Assembly: GCA_036397755.1 (NCBI GenBank)
Contig: DASWII010000042.1
Location: 1 to 64,000 of the forward strand
Reading direction: 5' to 3'
Origin: CAMYLY01 sp036397755
GTDB lineage: Bacteria; Gemmatimonadota; Gemmatimonadetes; Gemmatimonadales; GWC2-71-9
Length of the DNA stretch: 64,000 nucleotides
In this document: positions 1 through 8,003 of the stretch, piece by piece
How positions within the stretch are numbered: position 1 is the stretch's first letter
How the letters are laid out: the number at the start of each line of letters is the position of its first letter
Notes under the pieces: model-generated
What the model was told of the DNA's origin: nothing
The model's input: the letters and a program-made list of their open reading frames with translations, nothing else
Databases searched by the model: none
Translations under genes and position numbers: made by a program

Positions 1-126
1 GGGGACAACACGAAGATGACGATCACGTTGATCACGCCGATCGCGATGGAAGAGGGGCTGCGCTTCGCGATTCGTGAAGGGGGCCGCACCGTCGGCGCCG
101 GCGTCGTCACCAAGATCCTGGAATAG
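1..126 (+). CDS. tuf: Elongation factor Tu, C-terminal end (partial)
   Basis: The first 126 bases read in one frame, without a start, into the last 41 residues of EF-Tu, the GTPase that delivers aminoacyl-tRNA to the ribosome. The tail is typical of domain III: a TPIAMEEGLRFAIREGG stretch followed by a GAGVVTKILE terminus and a TAG stop. The gene begins upstream of the window. Its position 34 bases before rpsJ is the common junction of the str and S10 operons. Confidence 0.97.
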   Translation, partial: GDNTKMTITLITPIAMEEGLRFAIREGGRTVGAGVVTKILE

Positions 127-160
127 CGGTCGACCGCCGACCGTTCTCGCGAGGGCAGCT

Positions 161-469
161 ATGGCCGGACAGATACGAATCAGGCTCAAGGGGTTTGACC
201 ATGTAGTCGTGGACCAGGCCGCCGCGGACATCGTGCGGACCGTGGAGAAGACCGGGGCGACGGTGTCGGGGCCGATTCCCTTGCCCACCAAGATGCAGCG
301 GTGGACGGTGTTGCGGAGTCCGCATGTCGACAAGAAGAGCCGGGAGCAGTTCGAACTGCGCACGCACAAGCGCCTCATCGAAATCGTCGAGTCGCGGGCG
401 CAAACGGTGGATGCGTTGACCAAGCTCGACTTGCCGTCGGGCGTCGACGTCGAGATCAAGGTCGATTGA
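161..469 (+). CDS. rpsJ: 30S ribosomal protein S10
   Basis: S10 (102 residues, the usual length) sits in the head of the small subunit and, as NusE, also takes part in transcription antitermination. The family pattern is clear: IRIRLKGFDH near the start, GPIPLPTK in the middle, and the RSPHVDKKSREQFELRTHKR segment. The ATG at 161 was chosen because family homology begins there; in-frame sequence farther upstream runs back into tuf. It opens the S10 cluster, with rplC following two bases after its stop. Confidence 0.97.
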   Translation: MAGQIRIRLKGFDHVVVDQAAADIVRTVEKTGATVSGPIPLPTKMQRWTVLRSPHVDKKSREQFELRTHKRLIEIVESRAQTVDALTKLDLPSGVDVEIKVD

Positions 470-471
470 CG

Positions 472-1113
472 ATGAACGGATTGATCGGGCGAAAGCTCGG
501 CATGACGCAGGTCTTCGATGAACTCGGAGCAGCGGTGCCCGTGACGGTCATCGAGGCCGGGCCGTGTCCAGTGGTGCAGGTGAAGTCGGGGAGCGCGGGT
601 GGTCACGTGGCGCAGCTCGGGTTCGGTGCCCGCAAGGCGACGCGCGCGACGAAAGCACTCGCGGGGCATGCGCAACGCGCGGGGCTCGACACCGTGCCTC
701 GAGTGGTGCGGGACTTTGCGGTTCCAGAGGGTACGGCGGCGCCGGAGCCGGGTGCGGCGGTGACCGTCGAGATCTTCGCAGCCGGCGATCGCGTGAAGAT
801 CAGCGGGACGACGAAGGGACGAGGGTTCCAGGGTGTGGTGAAGCGCTATGGCTTCCACGGTGGGCCCGCATCGCACGGCAACACACGCCATCGCAAGCCT
901 GGCAGCATGGGACCGGGGACGGATCCGTCTCGCGTGATCAAGGGCAAGAAGCTCCCTGGTCAGTACGGCAACGTGCGGCACACGGAACTCAACCTGCGGG
1001 TCATCAAGGTGGATCCCGAGCGGCACCTCCTGTACGTCCGTGGGGCGGTCCCGGGGCCGATGCAGAGCATCGTCATCGTTCGGAAGCAGGGAGGACGGGG
1101 TCGCTATGCTTGA
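472..1113 (+). CDS. rplC: 50S ribosomal protein L3
   Basis: L3 (213 residues) is an early assembly protein of the large subunit that reaches towards the peptidyl-transferase centre. MNGLIGRKLGMTQVF at the start and the long central loop around residues 115-145 (KGRGFQG, then a GFHGGPASHG segment) are family hallmarks; the loop contains the Gln that is methylated in some species. The ATG at 472 lies two bases after rpsJ, and the 3' end overlaps rplD by 8 bases, suggesting translational coupling. Confidence 0.97.
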   Translation: MNGLIGRKLGMTQVFDELGAAVPVTVIEAGPCPVVQVKSGSAGGHVAQLGFGARKATRATKALAGHAQRAGLDTVPRVVRDFAVPEGTAAPEPGAAVTVEIFAAGDRVKISGTTKGRGFQGVVKRYGFHGGPASHGNTRHRKPGSMGPGTDPSRVIKGKKLPGQYGNVRHTELNLRVIKVDPERHLLYVRGAVPGPMQSIVIVRKQGGRGRYA

Positions 1114-1732
1114 GGTCAAGCACTTCTCGGCTGCCGCCGAGCCGAAGGGTCGGTATACCCTTCCCGCGAGCTACGACGGTACCGTCAACGCGCCAGTGTT
1201 GTGGCAGGCCGTGCGAGCCTTTCGCGGCAACCAGCGGCAGGGCACGCACTCGACCAAGACGCGCGCCGAGGTCTCGGGTGGCGGCCGCAAGCCATGGCGG
1301 CAGAAGGGTACCGGCCGCGCGCGGCAGGGGACCACGCGGGCGCCCCATTGGCGTGGAGGGGGGGTGGTGTTCGGCCCCAAGCCGCGCAGCTATCGGACCG
1401 ATCTCCCGCGCAAGGTGCGCCAGTTGGCTCGGCAGTCGGCCTTCAATGCGCGGGTGAGCGAGGACGCGTTCATCGTCATCGAGTCGCTGGCGTTCGAGAC
1501 ACCCAAGACGAAACAGCTGATCGAGCTGCTCGATCGGGTGGGCCTCGCCGGGCGCAAGGTGCTCGTGCTCACGCACGACAACCAGCCGGCGGTCTATTTA
1601 TCGGGGCGGAACTTGCCCAACGTCGAGGTCATGCGTTATAGCGACGCCTCCGCGTACGCGGTGCTGTGGGCCGATGCGGTTCTTGTCGAGGAGCCGGCGC
1701 TCGCGGCGGAGAAGGAGAGCGGAGATGCTTGA
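1106..1732 (+). CDS. rplD: 50S ribosomal protein L4
   Basis: L4 (208 residues) lines the polypeptide exit tunnel; in some bacteria it also autoregulates its own operon. The tunnel loop is recognisable from GTHSTKTRAEVSGGGRKPWRQ through KGTGRARQGT, followed by the WRGGGVVFGPKPR segment. The ATG at 1106 overlaps the L3 stop by 8 bases and the end overlaps rplW by 8 bases. I see no E. coli-like L4 leader target in this window, since the region before rpsJ is only 34 bases long. Confidence 0.96.
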   Translation: MLEVKHFSAAAEPKGRYTLPASYDGTVNAPVLWQAVRAFRGNQRQGTHSTKTRAEVSGGGRKPWRQKGTGRARQGTTRAPHWRGGGVVFGPKPRSYRTDLPRKVRQLARQSAFNARVSEDAFIVIESLAFETPKTKQLIELLDRVGLAGRKVLVLTHDNQPAVYLSGRNLPNVEVMRYSDASAYAVLWADAVLVEEPALAAEKESGDA

Positions 1733-2012
1733 GACGTATCGAGCGATCGTCCGTCCGGTGGTGACGGAGAAGTCCTCGGCGCGGTACGGCCAGCTACAGG
1801 AGTACGCGTTCGAGGCCCACCCGAGCGCCTCCAAACCGGAGATTCGGGCAGCCATCGAGCAACTGTTTGGTGTGACCGTCGTGCGGGTGCGCACGTTGCA
1901 GCAGCCGGCGAAGCGCCGTACCCGGGGCCGGTCGGCCGGCCGGCGCCCGCGTTGGAAGAAGGCCTACGTGCGGCTCGCCGAGGGCGACACGATCGAGATC
2001 TTCGAGGGTTAA
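1725..2012 (+). CDS. rplW: 50S ribosomal protein L23
   Basis: L23 (95 residues) surrounds the tunnel exit and is the docking site for trigger factor and signal recognition particle. The IVRPVVTEKSS segment close to the N-terminus and the VRTLQQPAKRRTRGR basic loop are diagnostic. The ATG at 1725 matches the start of homology and overlaps the L4 reading frame by 8 bases, like the L3/L4 overlap. Confidence 0.95.
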   Translation: MLETYRAIVRPVVTEKSSARYGQLQEYAFEAHPSASKPEIRAAIEQLFGVTVVRVRTLQQPAKRRTRGRSAGRRPRWKKAYVRLAEGDTIEIFEG

Positions 2013-2018
2013 GTCCTA

Positions 2019-2858
2019 ATGGGTATTCGACAGTTTCGACCGATGACGGCGGGCACGCGCTTCCGTTCGGTATCCGACTTCGCCGAGGTGACGCGATCGG
2101 AGCCGGAGAAGTCGTTGCTTGAACCGTTGAAGAAGAGCGGCGGCCGCAACGCGCGCGGTCACCTGACGATGCGGCATCGCGGCGGCGGACATAAACGGCG
2201 GTACCGGCGGATCGATTTCCGACGCAACAAGGTCGGCGTGCCGGCGACCGTCACGTCGATCGAGTACGATCCGAACCGTTCAGCGCGCATTGCGCTGCTG
2301 ACGTACGCAGACGGCGAGAAACGATACATCATCCACCCGCGCGGGCTGCGGGTTGGCGATTCGGTAACGGCGGGAAGCGGCAGCGACATTCGCATCGGCA
2401 ATGCGATGCCGTTGAGCGACATCCCGTTGGGAAGCACGGTGCACTGCATCGAACTCAAGCCGGGGCGCGGGGCGCAGGTGTGCCGCTCGGCCGGGACCGG
2501 TGCCCAGGTCATGGCCAAGGAGGGCAAGCATGTCGCCCTCAAGCTCCGGAGCGGTGAAGTCCGGCTGGTGCTGGCGACGTGTTGGGCCACGATCGGTGAA
2601 GTGGGGAACCCCGAGCACGAGCTGCTCTCGATCGGGAAAGCGGGCAAGATGCGGTGGCTGGGTCGCCGCCCCAAGGTGCGCGGGGTCGCGATGAACCCGG
2701 TCGATCACCCGCTGGGTGGGGGCGAAGGGAAAGCGTCCGGGGGACGTCCCCCGGTGACGCCCTGGGGCAAGCCGGAAGGGCGGAAGACGCGCCGCCGCAA
2801 GAAGGCGAGCAACAAGCTCATTCTCCGCGGTCGAAAACGCGGCAAAGCGACGAAGTAA
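2019..2858 (+). CDS. rplB: 50S ribosomal protein L2
   Basis: L2 (279 residues) is needed for subunit joining and supports the peptidyl-transferase centre. The N-terminal RPMTAGTRFR, the GRNARGHLTMRHRGGGHKRRYR segment and the C-terminal VRGVAMNPVDHPLGGGEGK stretch (holding the conserved His) are all present. The terminal RRRKKASNKLILRGRKRGK tail is typical. It starts 6 bases after rplW. Confidence 0.97.
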   Translation: MGIRQFRPMTAGTRFRSVSDFAEVTRSEPEKSLLEPLKKSGGRNARGHLTMRHRGGGHKRRYRRIDFRRNKVGVPATVTSIEYDPNRSARIALLTYADGEKRYIIHPRGLRVGDSVTAGSGSDIRIGNAMPLSDIPLGSTVHCIELKPGRGAQVCRSAGTGAQVMAKEGKHVALKLRSGEVRLVLATCWATIGEVGNPEHELLSIGKAGKMRWLGRRPKVRGVAMNPVDHPLGGGEGKASGGRPPVTPWGKPEGRKTRRRKKASNKLILRGRKRGKATK

Positions 2859-2876
2859 CGGAAGGCGGATCGAGGT

Positions 2877-3173
2877 ATGAGTCGGAGCGTGAAGAAAGGG
2901 CCGTTCGTTCAGGAGGCGTTGCGAAGAAAGGTCGACGCACTGAACGTCGCGAACGACAAGCGGGTGATCAAGACGTGGTCTCGGGCATCGACGATTACGC
3001 CCGACTTCGTGGGTCACACGATCGCGGTACACAACGGCAACAAGTTCATCCCGGTGTACGTGACCGAGAACATGGTCGGCCACAAGCTGGGCGAATTTGC
3101 CCCCACGCGGCTGTTCCGAGGCCACAGTGGCAAGCTGGCGGCGGACAAGAAGGCCGCGGCCACGACGAGCTGA
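2877..3173 (+). CDS. rpsS: 30S ribosomal protein S19
   Basis: S19 (98 residues) lies in the head of the 30S subunit near the A-site finger. The opening MSRSVKKGPFV and the central KTWSRASTITPDFVGHTIAV and GHKLGEFAPTR segments are family-typical. The C-terminus carries a short Lys/Ala tail slightly longer than in E. coli. It sits 18 bases after rplB and 16 bases before rplV. Confidence 0.97.
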   Translation: MSRSVKKGPFVQEALRRKVDALNVANDKRVIKTWSRASTITPDFVGHTIAVHNGNKFIPVYVTENMVGHKLGEFAPTRLFRGHSGKLAADKKAAATTS

Positions 3174-3189
3174 TTGAGGAGAGGGCACG

Positions 3190-3549
3190 ATGGCAGCACG
3201 GGCAATCCAGCGTTGGGTACGGCAGTCGCCACGCAAGATGCGTTTGGTGGTGGATACGATTCGCGGGAAGAACGTGAACGAGGCGTACGCGCTGCTGCGG
3301 TTCTCCAAGAAGCGTGCGGCGAAGCAGGTGGAAAAGGTGCTCCGATCGGCGGTTGCCAATGCGGAGCAGGACGCCCTGCGAGCGAACGACGCGTTCGACG
3401 TTGACCGCCTCGTCGTGTCGTATGCCGTGGTGGGTGAGGGACCGACGCTGTCGCGGTTCCGCGCCGCGGCGATGGGTCGCGCGGCGCCGATCCGGAAGCG
3501 CACGAGCCATGTGGAGATCCACGTGGCGATGAACGAGGAGCATGCGTAG
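3190..3549 (+). CDS. rplV: 50S ribosomal protein L22
   Basis: L22 (119 residues) forms part of the exit-tunnel constriction with L4. The pattern RQSPRKMRLVVDTIRGK near the N-terminus and the tunnel hairpin around GPTLSRFRAAAMGRAAPIRKRT support the call. The ATG at 3190 follows a GAGGAGAGGG purine run, a good ribosome-binding site. The stop overlaps the GTG of rpsC by one base. Confidence 0.96.
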   Translation: MAARAIQRWVRQSPRKMRLVVDTIRGKNVNEAYALLRFSKKRAAKQVEKVLRSAVANAEQDALRANDAFDVDRLVVSYAVVGEGPTLSRFRAAAMGRAAPIRKRTSHVEIHVAMNEEHA

Positions 3550-4208
3550 TGGGGCAGAAAACCCATCCCTATGGATTCCGGCTTGGGATCGTCAAGCCGT
3601 GGCGGTCGCGGTGGTACGCCGGCGCCGACTTTCCGGCCCTCCTCCAGGAGGACCACCTGATTCGGCGGTATCTGCACGCGCGCCTCGCGCACGCGGCGGT
3701 GTCGGACGTGCATATCGATCGAAAACCGGGCAAAGTCACGGTGACGGTGTTCACCGGACGACCCGGCGTGGTCATCGGCAAGCGGGGGGCGGAGGTGGAC
3801 AAGCTGCGGGATGAGTTGGCGCAACTGACGGGCAGGGATGTGGGTGTGAACGTCGAGGAGATCAAACGGCCCGAGCTCGACGCCCAGTTGGTGGCGGACA
3901 GCGTCGCGCACCAGCTGCGGCAGCGCGTGTCGTTCCGGCGGGCGATGAAGCGCGTACTCCAATCGGCCATGCGCATGGGCGCCCAGGGCATCAAGATCAA
4001 GACGGCGGGTCGTCTTGGCGGGGCCGAGATCGCGCGCACGGAGGGGTACCACGAGGGTCGCGTGCCGCTCCACACGCTCCGCGCGGATGTGGACTACGGC
4101 ACCGCGACCGCAAAGACCACCTATGGGACCATTGGAGTGAAGGTCTGGATCTTCAAAGGCGAGGTCGTGGAAGACAGCCGCGGCCGTACGTACAGCACGG
4201 GGGCGTAG
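3549..4208 (+). CDS. rpsC: 30S ribosomal protein S3
   Basis: S3 (219 residues) lines the mRNA entry channel and contributes to helicase activity on incoming mRNA. It begins GQKTHPYGFRLG, has the KH-domain VIGKRG loop at about residues 75-80, and a C-terminal domain with GRLGGAEIARTEGYHEGRVP. The start is GTG, overlapping the last base of rplV. rplP begins three bases after the stop. Confidence 0.97.
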   Translation: MGQKTHPYGFRLGIVKPWRSRWYAGADFPALLQEDHLIRRYLHARLAHAAVSDVHIDRKPGKVTVTVFTGRPGVVIGKRGAEVDKLRDELAQLTGRDVGVNVEEIKRPELDAQLVADSVAHQLRQRVSFRRAMKRVLQSAMRMGAQGIKIKTAGRLGGAEIARTEGYHEGRVPLHTLRADVDYGTATAKTTYGTIGVKVWIFKGEVVEDSRGRTYSTGA

Positions 4209-4210
4209 GC

Positions 4211-4624
4211 ATGTTGGCGCCGAAGCGGGTCAAGTACCGCAAGCAAATGAAGGGGCGATCGGCCGGTCACGCCACGCGCGGCAACACGGTCGCGTTCGGC
4301 CACTACGGGCTCATGACGCTCGATCCCGGCTGGATCAGCAGCCGGCAGATCGAAGCCTCGCGCGTCGCGATCACGCGCGCCATGAAGCGCGGCGGCAAGG
4401 TATGGATCCGGATTTTCCCCGACAAGCCGATTACGAAGAAGCCCGCCGAGACGCGGATGGGGAAGGGGAAGGGCAATCCGGAGGGTTGGGTGGCCGTGGT
4501 GCGGCCTGGACGCATCATGTTTGAGATCGAGGGCGTTTCGGAGCAGATCGCCAGAGAAGCGCTGGCGTTGGCAGCGGCGAAGCTGCCCGTCCGGACGCGG
4601 TTTGTGCAGCGGGAGGAGCTCTAG
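4211..4624 (+). CDS. rplP: 50S ribosomal protein L16
   Basis: L16 (137 residues) stabilises the A-site side of the 50S subunit. MLAPKRVKYRKQMKGR at the N-terminus, WIRIFPDKPITKKPAETRMG in the middle, and the GWVAVVRPGRIMFEI segment are characteristic. Length is normal for the family. It lies between rpsC and rpmC with 2-4 base gaps, as in most S10 operons. Confidence 0.97.
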   Translation: MLAPKRVKYRKQMKGRSAGHATRGNTVAFGHYGLMTLDPGWISSRQIEASRVAITRAMKRGGKVWIRIFPDKPITKKPAETRMGKGKGNPEGWVAVVRPGRIMFEIEGVSEQIAREALALAAAKLPVRTRFVQREEL

Positions 4625-4628
4625 GGAT

Positions 4629-4850
4629 ATGGCGTTGAAGGATGCTGAGCGCAGGCCGCTCGACACGACCATGTTGCGCGAAGTGCCGTTGGACGAGCTC
4701 GAGCTGGAGTTACGCAGGCTCGTCGAGGAGCGGTTCCGACTGAAGTTCCGGTCGGCAACCGAGCCGATCGACAACCCGCGGCGGTTCCGGATTCTCCGGC
4801 GCAACATCGCACGCATCCACACGGTGTTGCGGGAGAGGAGCGAGACATGA
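4629..4850 (+). CDS. rpmC: 50S ribosomal protein L29
   Basis: L29 (73 residues) is a small helical protein at the tunnel exit beside L23. The family core is visible as LRRLVEERFRLKFRSATEPIDNPRRFRILRRNIARIHTVL, where the second helix is the conserved arginine-rich one. The N-terminus is about ten residues longer than in E. coli. The ATG at 4629 lies 4 bases after the L16 stop; the end overlaps rpsQ as ATGA. Confidence 0.93.
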   Translation: MALKDAERRPLDTTMLREVPLDELELELRRLVEERFRLKFRSATEPIDNPRRFRILRRNIARIHTVLRERSET

Positions 4851-5113
4851 CCGAAGCGAGTGGGACGCGGGCGGGCCGCAAGGTGCGCGTGGGCGTGGTC
4901 ACCAGCGACCGAATGACGAAGACGGTGGTGGTGCAGTTGGAGCGGCGGTTGGCGCATCCGCTGTATGGCAAGCAGATCACCCGCACTCGACGCGTGAGGG
5001 CACACGACGAGCAGGGAGCTCATGTGGGCGACACGGTCAAGATCGTGGAGACGCGCCCACTGTCGAAGACCAAGCGGTGGCGGGTCGTTGAGATCGTCAC
5101 CCGGGCGAAGTAA
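4847..5113 (+). CDS. rpsQ: 30S ribosomal protein S17
   Basis: S17 (88 residues) is a primary rRNA-binding protein with an OB-fold. The core reads VGVVTSDRMTKTVVVQLERR, then GDTVKIVETRPLSKTKRWRV, both standard. A roughly eight-residue N-terminal lead (TEASGTRAG) precedes the core. ATG overlaps the rpmC stop by four bases. Confidence 0.96.
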   Translation: MTEASGTRAGRKVRVGVVTSDRMTKTVVVQLERRLAHPLYGKQITRTRRVRAHDEQGAHVGDTVKIVETRPLSKTKRWRVVEIVTRAK

Positions 5114-5124
5114 GCGAGGCACAC

Positions 5125-5493
5125 GTGATTCAGCAGGAAACGATCGTCCGGATCGCCGACAATTCCGGCGCGCGCCGCGCCCTCGTCATCCGAGTGCTGG
5201 GTGGGAGCAAACGGCGCTACGCGCGGGTCGGGGACGTGGTGGTCGTCGCGATCAAGGACGCGCTGCCCACCGGACAGGTGAAGAAGGGTGACGTGGCCAA
5301 GGCCGTCGTGGTCCGTACGGTCAAGGAATCACGTCGACGGGACGGCAGCTATATCCGGTTTGACGAGAACGCCGCGGTGCTCATCAACGATGCGGGAGAG
5401 CCACGAGCGACCCGCATCTTCGGACCGGTGGGTCGCGAGCTGCGGGAGAAGCGCTTCATGAAGATCGTATCGTTGGCGCCGGAGGTGCTCTAA
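5125..5493 (+). CDS. rplN: 50S ribosomal protein L14
   Basis: L14 (122 residues, the canonical length) lies at the subunit interface, forms bridges with 16S rRNA and is the RsfS docking site. MIQQETIVRIADNSGAR and the AVVVRT and GPVGRELREK segments are family signatures. The start codon is GTG at 5125, 11 bases after rpsQ. The TAA stop overlaps the rplX ATG by one base. Confidence 0.97.
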   Translation: MIQQETIVRIADNSGARRALVIRVLGGSKRRYARVGDVVVVAIKDALPTGQVKKGDVAKAVVVRTVKESRRRDGSYIRFDENAAVLINDAGEPRATRIFGPVGRELREKRFMKIVSLAPEVL

Positions 5494-5876
5494 TGAAGCC
5501 GCTCGTCCACCGCAAGGCTCGGCGGAAGCGCGCCCAGGGGCCCGCGAAAGCGCTGAAGATGCACATCAGCAAGGGTGACCGGGTCAAGGTGATCCGCGGA
5601 GCGCAGAAGGGGACCGAAGGGGCGGTGCTCGAGGTGTTCCCGCGCAAGCACCAGGTGGTCGTCGAGGGCGTGCGAATCGTCTCCAAGCATCGGCGGCCGA
5701 CCGCCGACGACCAGGGGGGAATTGTGAAACTCGCGGCTCCGATCGACGCGTCCAATGTGATGCTCCTGGATCCGAAGAGCGGCGCGCCGACCCGGGTACG
5801 CAGACAGAAGGACAAGGATGGCACGGTCGAGCGGTTGAGTGTGCGATCGGGTCAACCCATTCCGAGGAGTCGCTAG
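5493..5876 (+). CDS. rplX: 50S ribosomal protein L24
   Basis: L24 (127 residues) starts 50S assembly by binding the 5' end of 23S rRNA. The KOW motif is visible at MHISKGDRVKVIRGAQKGTEG, followed by GVRIVSKHRRPTADDQGGIV. A basic N-terminal extension of about 25 residues (HRKARRKRAQGPAK) comes before the KOW domain, making it longer than the E. coli protein. rplE follows three bases later. Confidence 0.96.
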   Translation: MKPLVHRKARRKRAQGPAKALKMHISKGDRVKVIRGAQKGTEGAVLEVFPRKHQVVVEGVRIVSKHRRPTADDQGGIVKLAAPIDASNVMLLDPKSGAPTRVRRQKDKDGTVERLSVRSGQPIPRSR

Positions 5877-5879
5877 GCG

Positions 5880-6473
5880 ATGGCTGACAAGAGTGGCAGC
5901 GGGACGCCGCCGTTCCCGAGGCTCCAGATCTTCTACCGGAACACGGTGCGACCGCGATTGATGAAGGAATTCGGCTTCGGGAACCCGCATCAGGTCCCGC
6001 AGCTCGAGAAGATCGTCCTGAACGTCGGTCTCGGCGACGCGTCCAGGAATCCGAAGACACTGGACACGGTGGTCGAAGAGCTGACGTCGATCACTGGACA
6101 GCGGGCGGTTGTCACGCGCGCGCGCAAGGCAATCTCCAACTTCTCACTGCGCGAGGGCATGGCGGTGGGCGCACGCGTCACGCTGCGGGGGCACCGGATG
6201 TACGAGTTCTTGGACCGGTTCATCGGCGTGACGGTGCCGCGTATCCGCGACTTTCGCGGGTTCCCCACCAAGGCGTTCGACGGAAGAGGGAATTACTCGC
6301 TCGGGATCAAGGAGCAGATGGTGTTTCCCGAGGTGGACTATGACAAGGTCGAGAAGATTCACGGCATGGATATCACGTTCGTCACGACGGCCGGTCGTGA
6401 CGATGTCGGGCTAGCGTTGCTGCGCGAGATGGGCATGCCCTTCCGCGGCCAGACGCCCGTTCAGATCGGATAG
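5880..6473 (+). CDS. rplE: 50S ribosomal protein L5
   Basis: L5 (197 residues) anchors 5S rRNA in the central protuberance and contacts the P-site tRNA. Family blocks are QVPQLEKIVLNVGLGDA, TGQRAVVTRARKAISNF, RIRDFRGFPTKAFDGRGNY and the C-terminal MDITFVTTA. About 15 extra residues precede the usual start; the ATG at 5880 is retained because it lies just 3 bases after rplX. Confidence 0.97.
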   Translation: MADKSGSGTPPFPRLQIFYRNTVRPRLMKEFGFGNPHQVPQLEKIVLNVGLGDASRNPKTLDTVVEELTSITGQRAVVTRARKAISNFSLREGMAVGARVTLRGHRMYEFLDRFIGVTVPRIRDFRGFPTKAFDGRGNYSLGIKEQMVFPEVDYDKVEKIHGMDITFVTTAGRDDVGLALLREMGMPFRGQTPVQIG

Positions 6474-6491
6474 AAGGGGGCAGCTCAGCAT

Positions 6492-6677
6492 ATGGCCAAG
6501 AAGTGCCTGATCGAGAAGTCGAAGCGGAAGCCGAAGTTCGGTGTACGCCGGTATCACCGTTGTAGTCGCTGCGGGCGGGCGCGTGCGTTCATCCGCCGCT
6601 TCGGTGTCTGTCGTATCTGTTTCCGCGAAATGGCGCTGCGCGGGGAGATCCCCGGCGTCCGAAAGGCGAGTTGGTAA
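6492..6677 (+). CDS. rpsN: 30S ribosomal protein S14, zinc-binding type Z
   Basis: This 61-residue S14 is the short zinc-dependent form. Two CxxC pairs are present: CSRC in YHRCSRCGRAR and CRIC in GVCRICFREMA. The long zinc-free form has about 100 residues and lacks these pairs. Cells with only this form depend on zinc for this protein; whether a zinc-free copy exists elsewhere cannot be seen here. The TAA stop overlaps the ATG of rpsH by one base (TAATG). Confidence 0.97.
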   Translation: MAKKCLIEKSKRKPKFGVRRYHRCSRCGRARAFIRRFGVCRICFREMALRGEIPGVRKASW

Positions 6678-7072
6678 TGGCGATGACGGATCCAGTCGCG
6701 GACATGCTCACGCGCATCCGCAATGCGTGTCAGGCGGGGCATCGGCGTGTGGACCTCCCGGTATCGCGGTTCAAGACCGAGATCGCACGACTCCTGCGGG
6801 ACAATCACTTCATCCAGGATTTCAAGGTGTTGGATGACGGCAAGCACGGCATACTCCGGCTGTACCTGCGGTACCACGAGAATGCCCCCGTGATCCATGA
6901 GGTGCAGCGGGTCTCGCGACCGGGACTGCGTCGGTACGTGCGGGTTGGTGACATCCCGCGTGTGAAGAACGGGCTCGGCATGGCCATCCTCTCGACGCCG
7001 CGCGGTGTCATGAGCGACCGTGATGCCCGTCGCGCCCGGATCGGTGGCGAACTCGTCGCGGTGTTGTGGTAG
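6677..7072 (+). CDS. rpsH: 30S ribosomal protein S8
   Basis: S8 (131 residues) organises the central domain of 16S rRNA and represses the spc operon in E. coli. Family marks are MTDPVADMLTRIRNA at the start and the C-terminal GLGMAILSTPRGVMSDRDARRARIGGELVA block. ATG at 6677 is coupled to the rpsN stop; ATG at 6683 is a possible alternative, two residues shorter. Confidence 0.96.
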   Translation: MAMTDPVADMLTRIRNACQAGHRRVDLPVSRFKTEIARLLRDNHFIQDFKVLDDGKHGILRLYLRYHENAPVIHEVQRVSRPGLRRYVRVGDIPRVKNGLGMAILSTPRGVMSDRDARRARIGGELVAVLW

Positions 7073-7081
7073 GGGGACGTC

Positions 7082-7624
7082 ATGTCACGAATCGGAAAGC
7101 GACCGATCACGGTGCCCACGGGTGTGAAGGTGACGCTGCACGAACGCACCATTACGGTCCACGGGCCGAAAGGGCGGTTGGAGCGGGTGCTCCCGCCGGA
7201 GATCGACGTCGCCATCGGCGACGGAACGATCACCGTGACGCGGCCCACCGACACCACACGCCACCGGGCGCTACACGGCCTCACCCGATCGCTGGTGGCC
7301 AACATGGTCGAAGGGGTGACGACCGGGTTCTCGAAGGCGCTCGAGATCCAAGGCGTGGGATACCGCGCCGAGTCGCGGCCGACCGGGGTACGGCTCCTGG
7401 TTGGATACTCGCACCCGGTGGAGTACCAGGCGCCCGCGGGAATCCAGATCGCGGTGGAGACTCCGACGAGTGTGGTCGTCTCCGGCGTCGACAAGGAGTT
7501 GGTGGGCCAGGTAGCGGCGGATCTCCGCGGTGTCCGAGGACCCGAACCCTACAAGGGGAAGGGGATCAGGTACGTCGGTGAACACGTGCGGCGCAAGGCA
7601 GGCAAGACGGGAGGCAAGGCATGA
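7082..7624 (+). CDS. rplF: 50S ribosomal protein L6
   Basis: L6 (180 residues) has two similar domains and sits near the factor-binding region. The N-terminal MSRIGKRPITVP and the C-terminal RGPEPYKGKGIRYVGEHVRRKAGK segment are diagnostic. It follows rpsH after 9 bases and overlaps rplR by four bases (ATGA), consistent with coupled translation. Confidence 0.97.
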   Translation: MSRIGKRPITVPTGVKVTLHERTITVHGPKGRLERVLPPEIDVAIGDGTITVTRPTDTTRHRALHGLTRSLVANMVEGVTTGFSKALEIQGVGYRAESRPTGVRLLVGYSHPVEYQAPAGIQIAVETPTSVVVSGVDKELVGQVAADLRGVRGPEPYKGKGIRYVGEHVRRKAGKTGGKA

Positions 7625-8001
7625 GGGCTCTGAAACGCAAGCCACGGTCGACCGAAGAACGACGGTACCGGCGGCACCTCCGCGTCCGTAGGAAGGTCGC
7701 GGGGACGGCGGAGCGTCCGCGACTCGTCGTGCGCCGCACGCTGCGATACATGTATGCCCAGTTGGTCGATGACGCCAACGGGGTGACGGTGACGGCTGCC
7801 AGTGATCGCGAGCGAGATATCGAGCGCGATGCGAAGCGGTCGGCGAAGGTTGGGGCGGCGTTCGCGGTCGGGAAGCGACTGGCCGAGCGGGCACGGGAGA
7901 AGGGAATCACTCGAGTGGTGTTCGATCGCGCGGGATACGTCTATCACGGCCGCGTCCGGGCGGTGGCCGAGGGCGCGCGCGACGGCGGATTGGAGCTCTA
8001 A
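7621..8001 (+). CDS. rplR: 50S ribosomal protein L18
   Basis: L18 (126 residues) binds 5S rRNA together with L5. The RHLRVRRKVAGTAERPRLVV block, the YAQLVDDANGVTV segment and the C-terminal ITRVVFDRAGYVYHGRVRAVAEGAR segment are typical. The N-terminus is arginine- and lysine-rich as expected for an rRNA-binding tail. rpsE begins 3 bases downstream. Confidence 0.97.
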   Translation: MRALKRKPRSTEERRYRRHLRVRRKVAGTAERPRLVVRRTLRYMYAQLVDDANGVTVTAASDRERDIERDAKRSAKVGAAFAVGKRLAERAREKGITRVVFDRAGYVYHGRVRAVAEGARDGGLEL

Positions 8002-8003
8002 GG

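Noticed and set aside
2280..4073. A 597-codon open frame on the minus strand across rplB-rpsC
   Set aside because: It lies entirely under conserved ribosomal protein genes on the plus strand, and its composition is that of an antisense shadow in GC-rich DNA.
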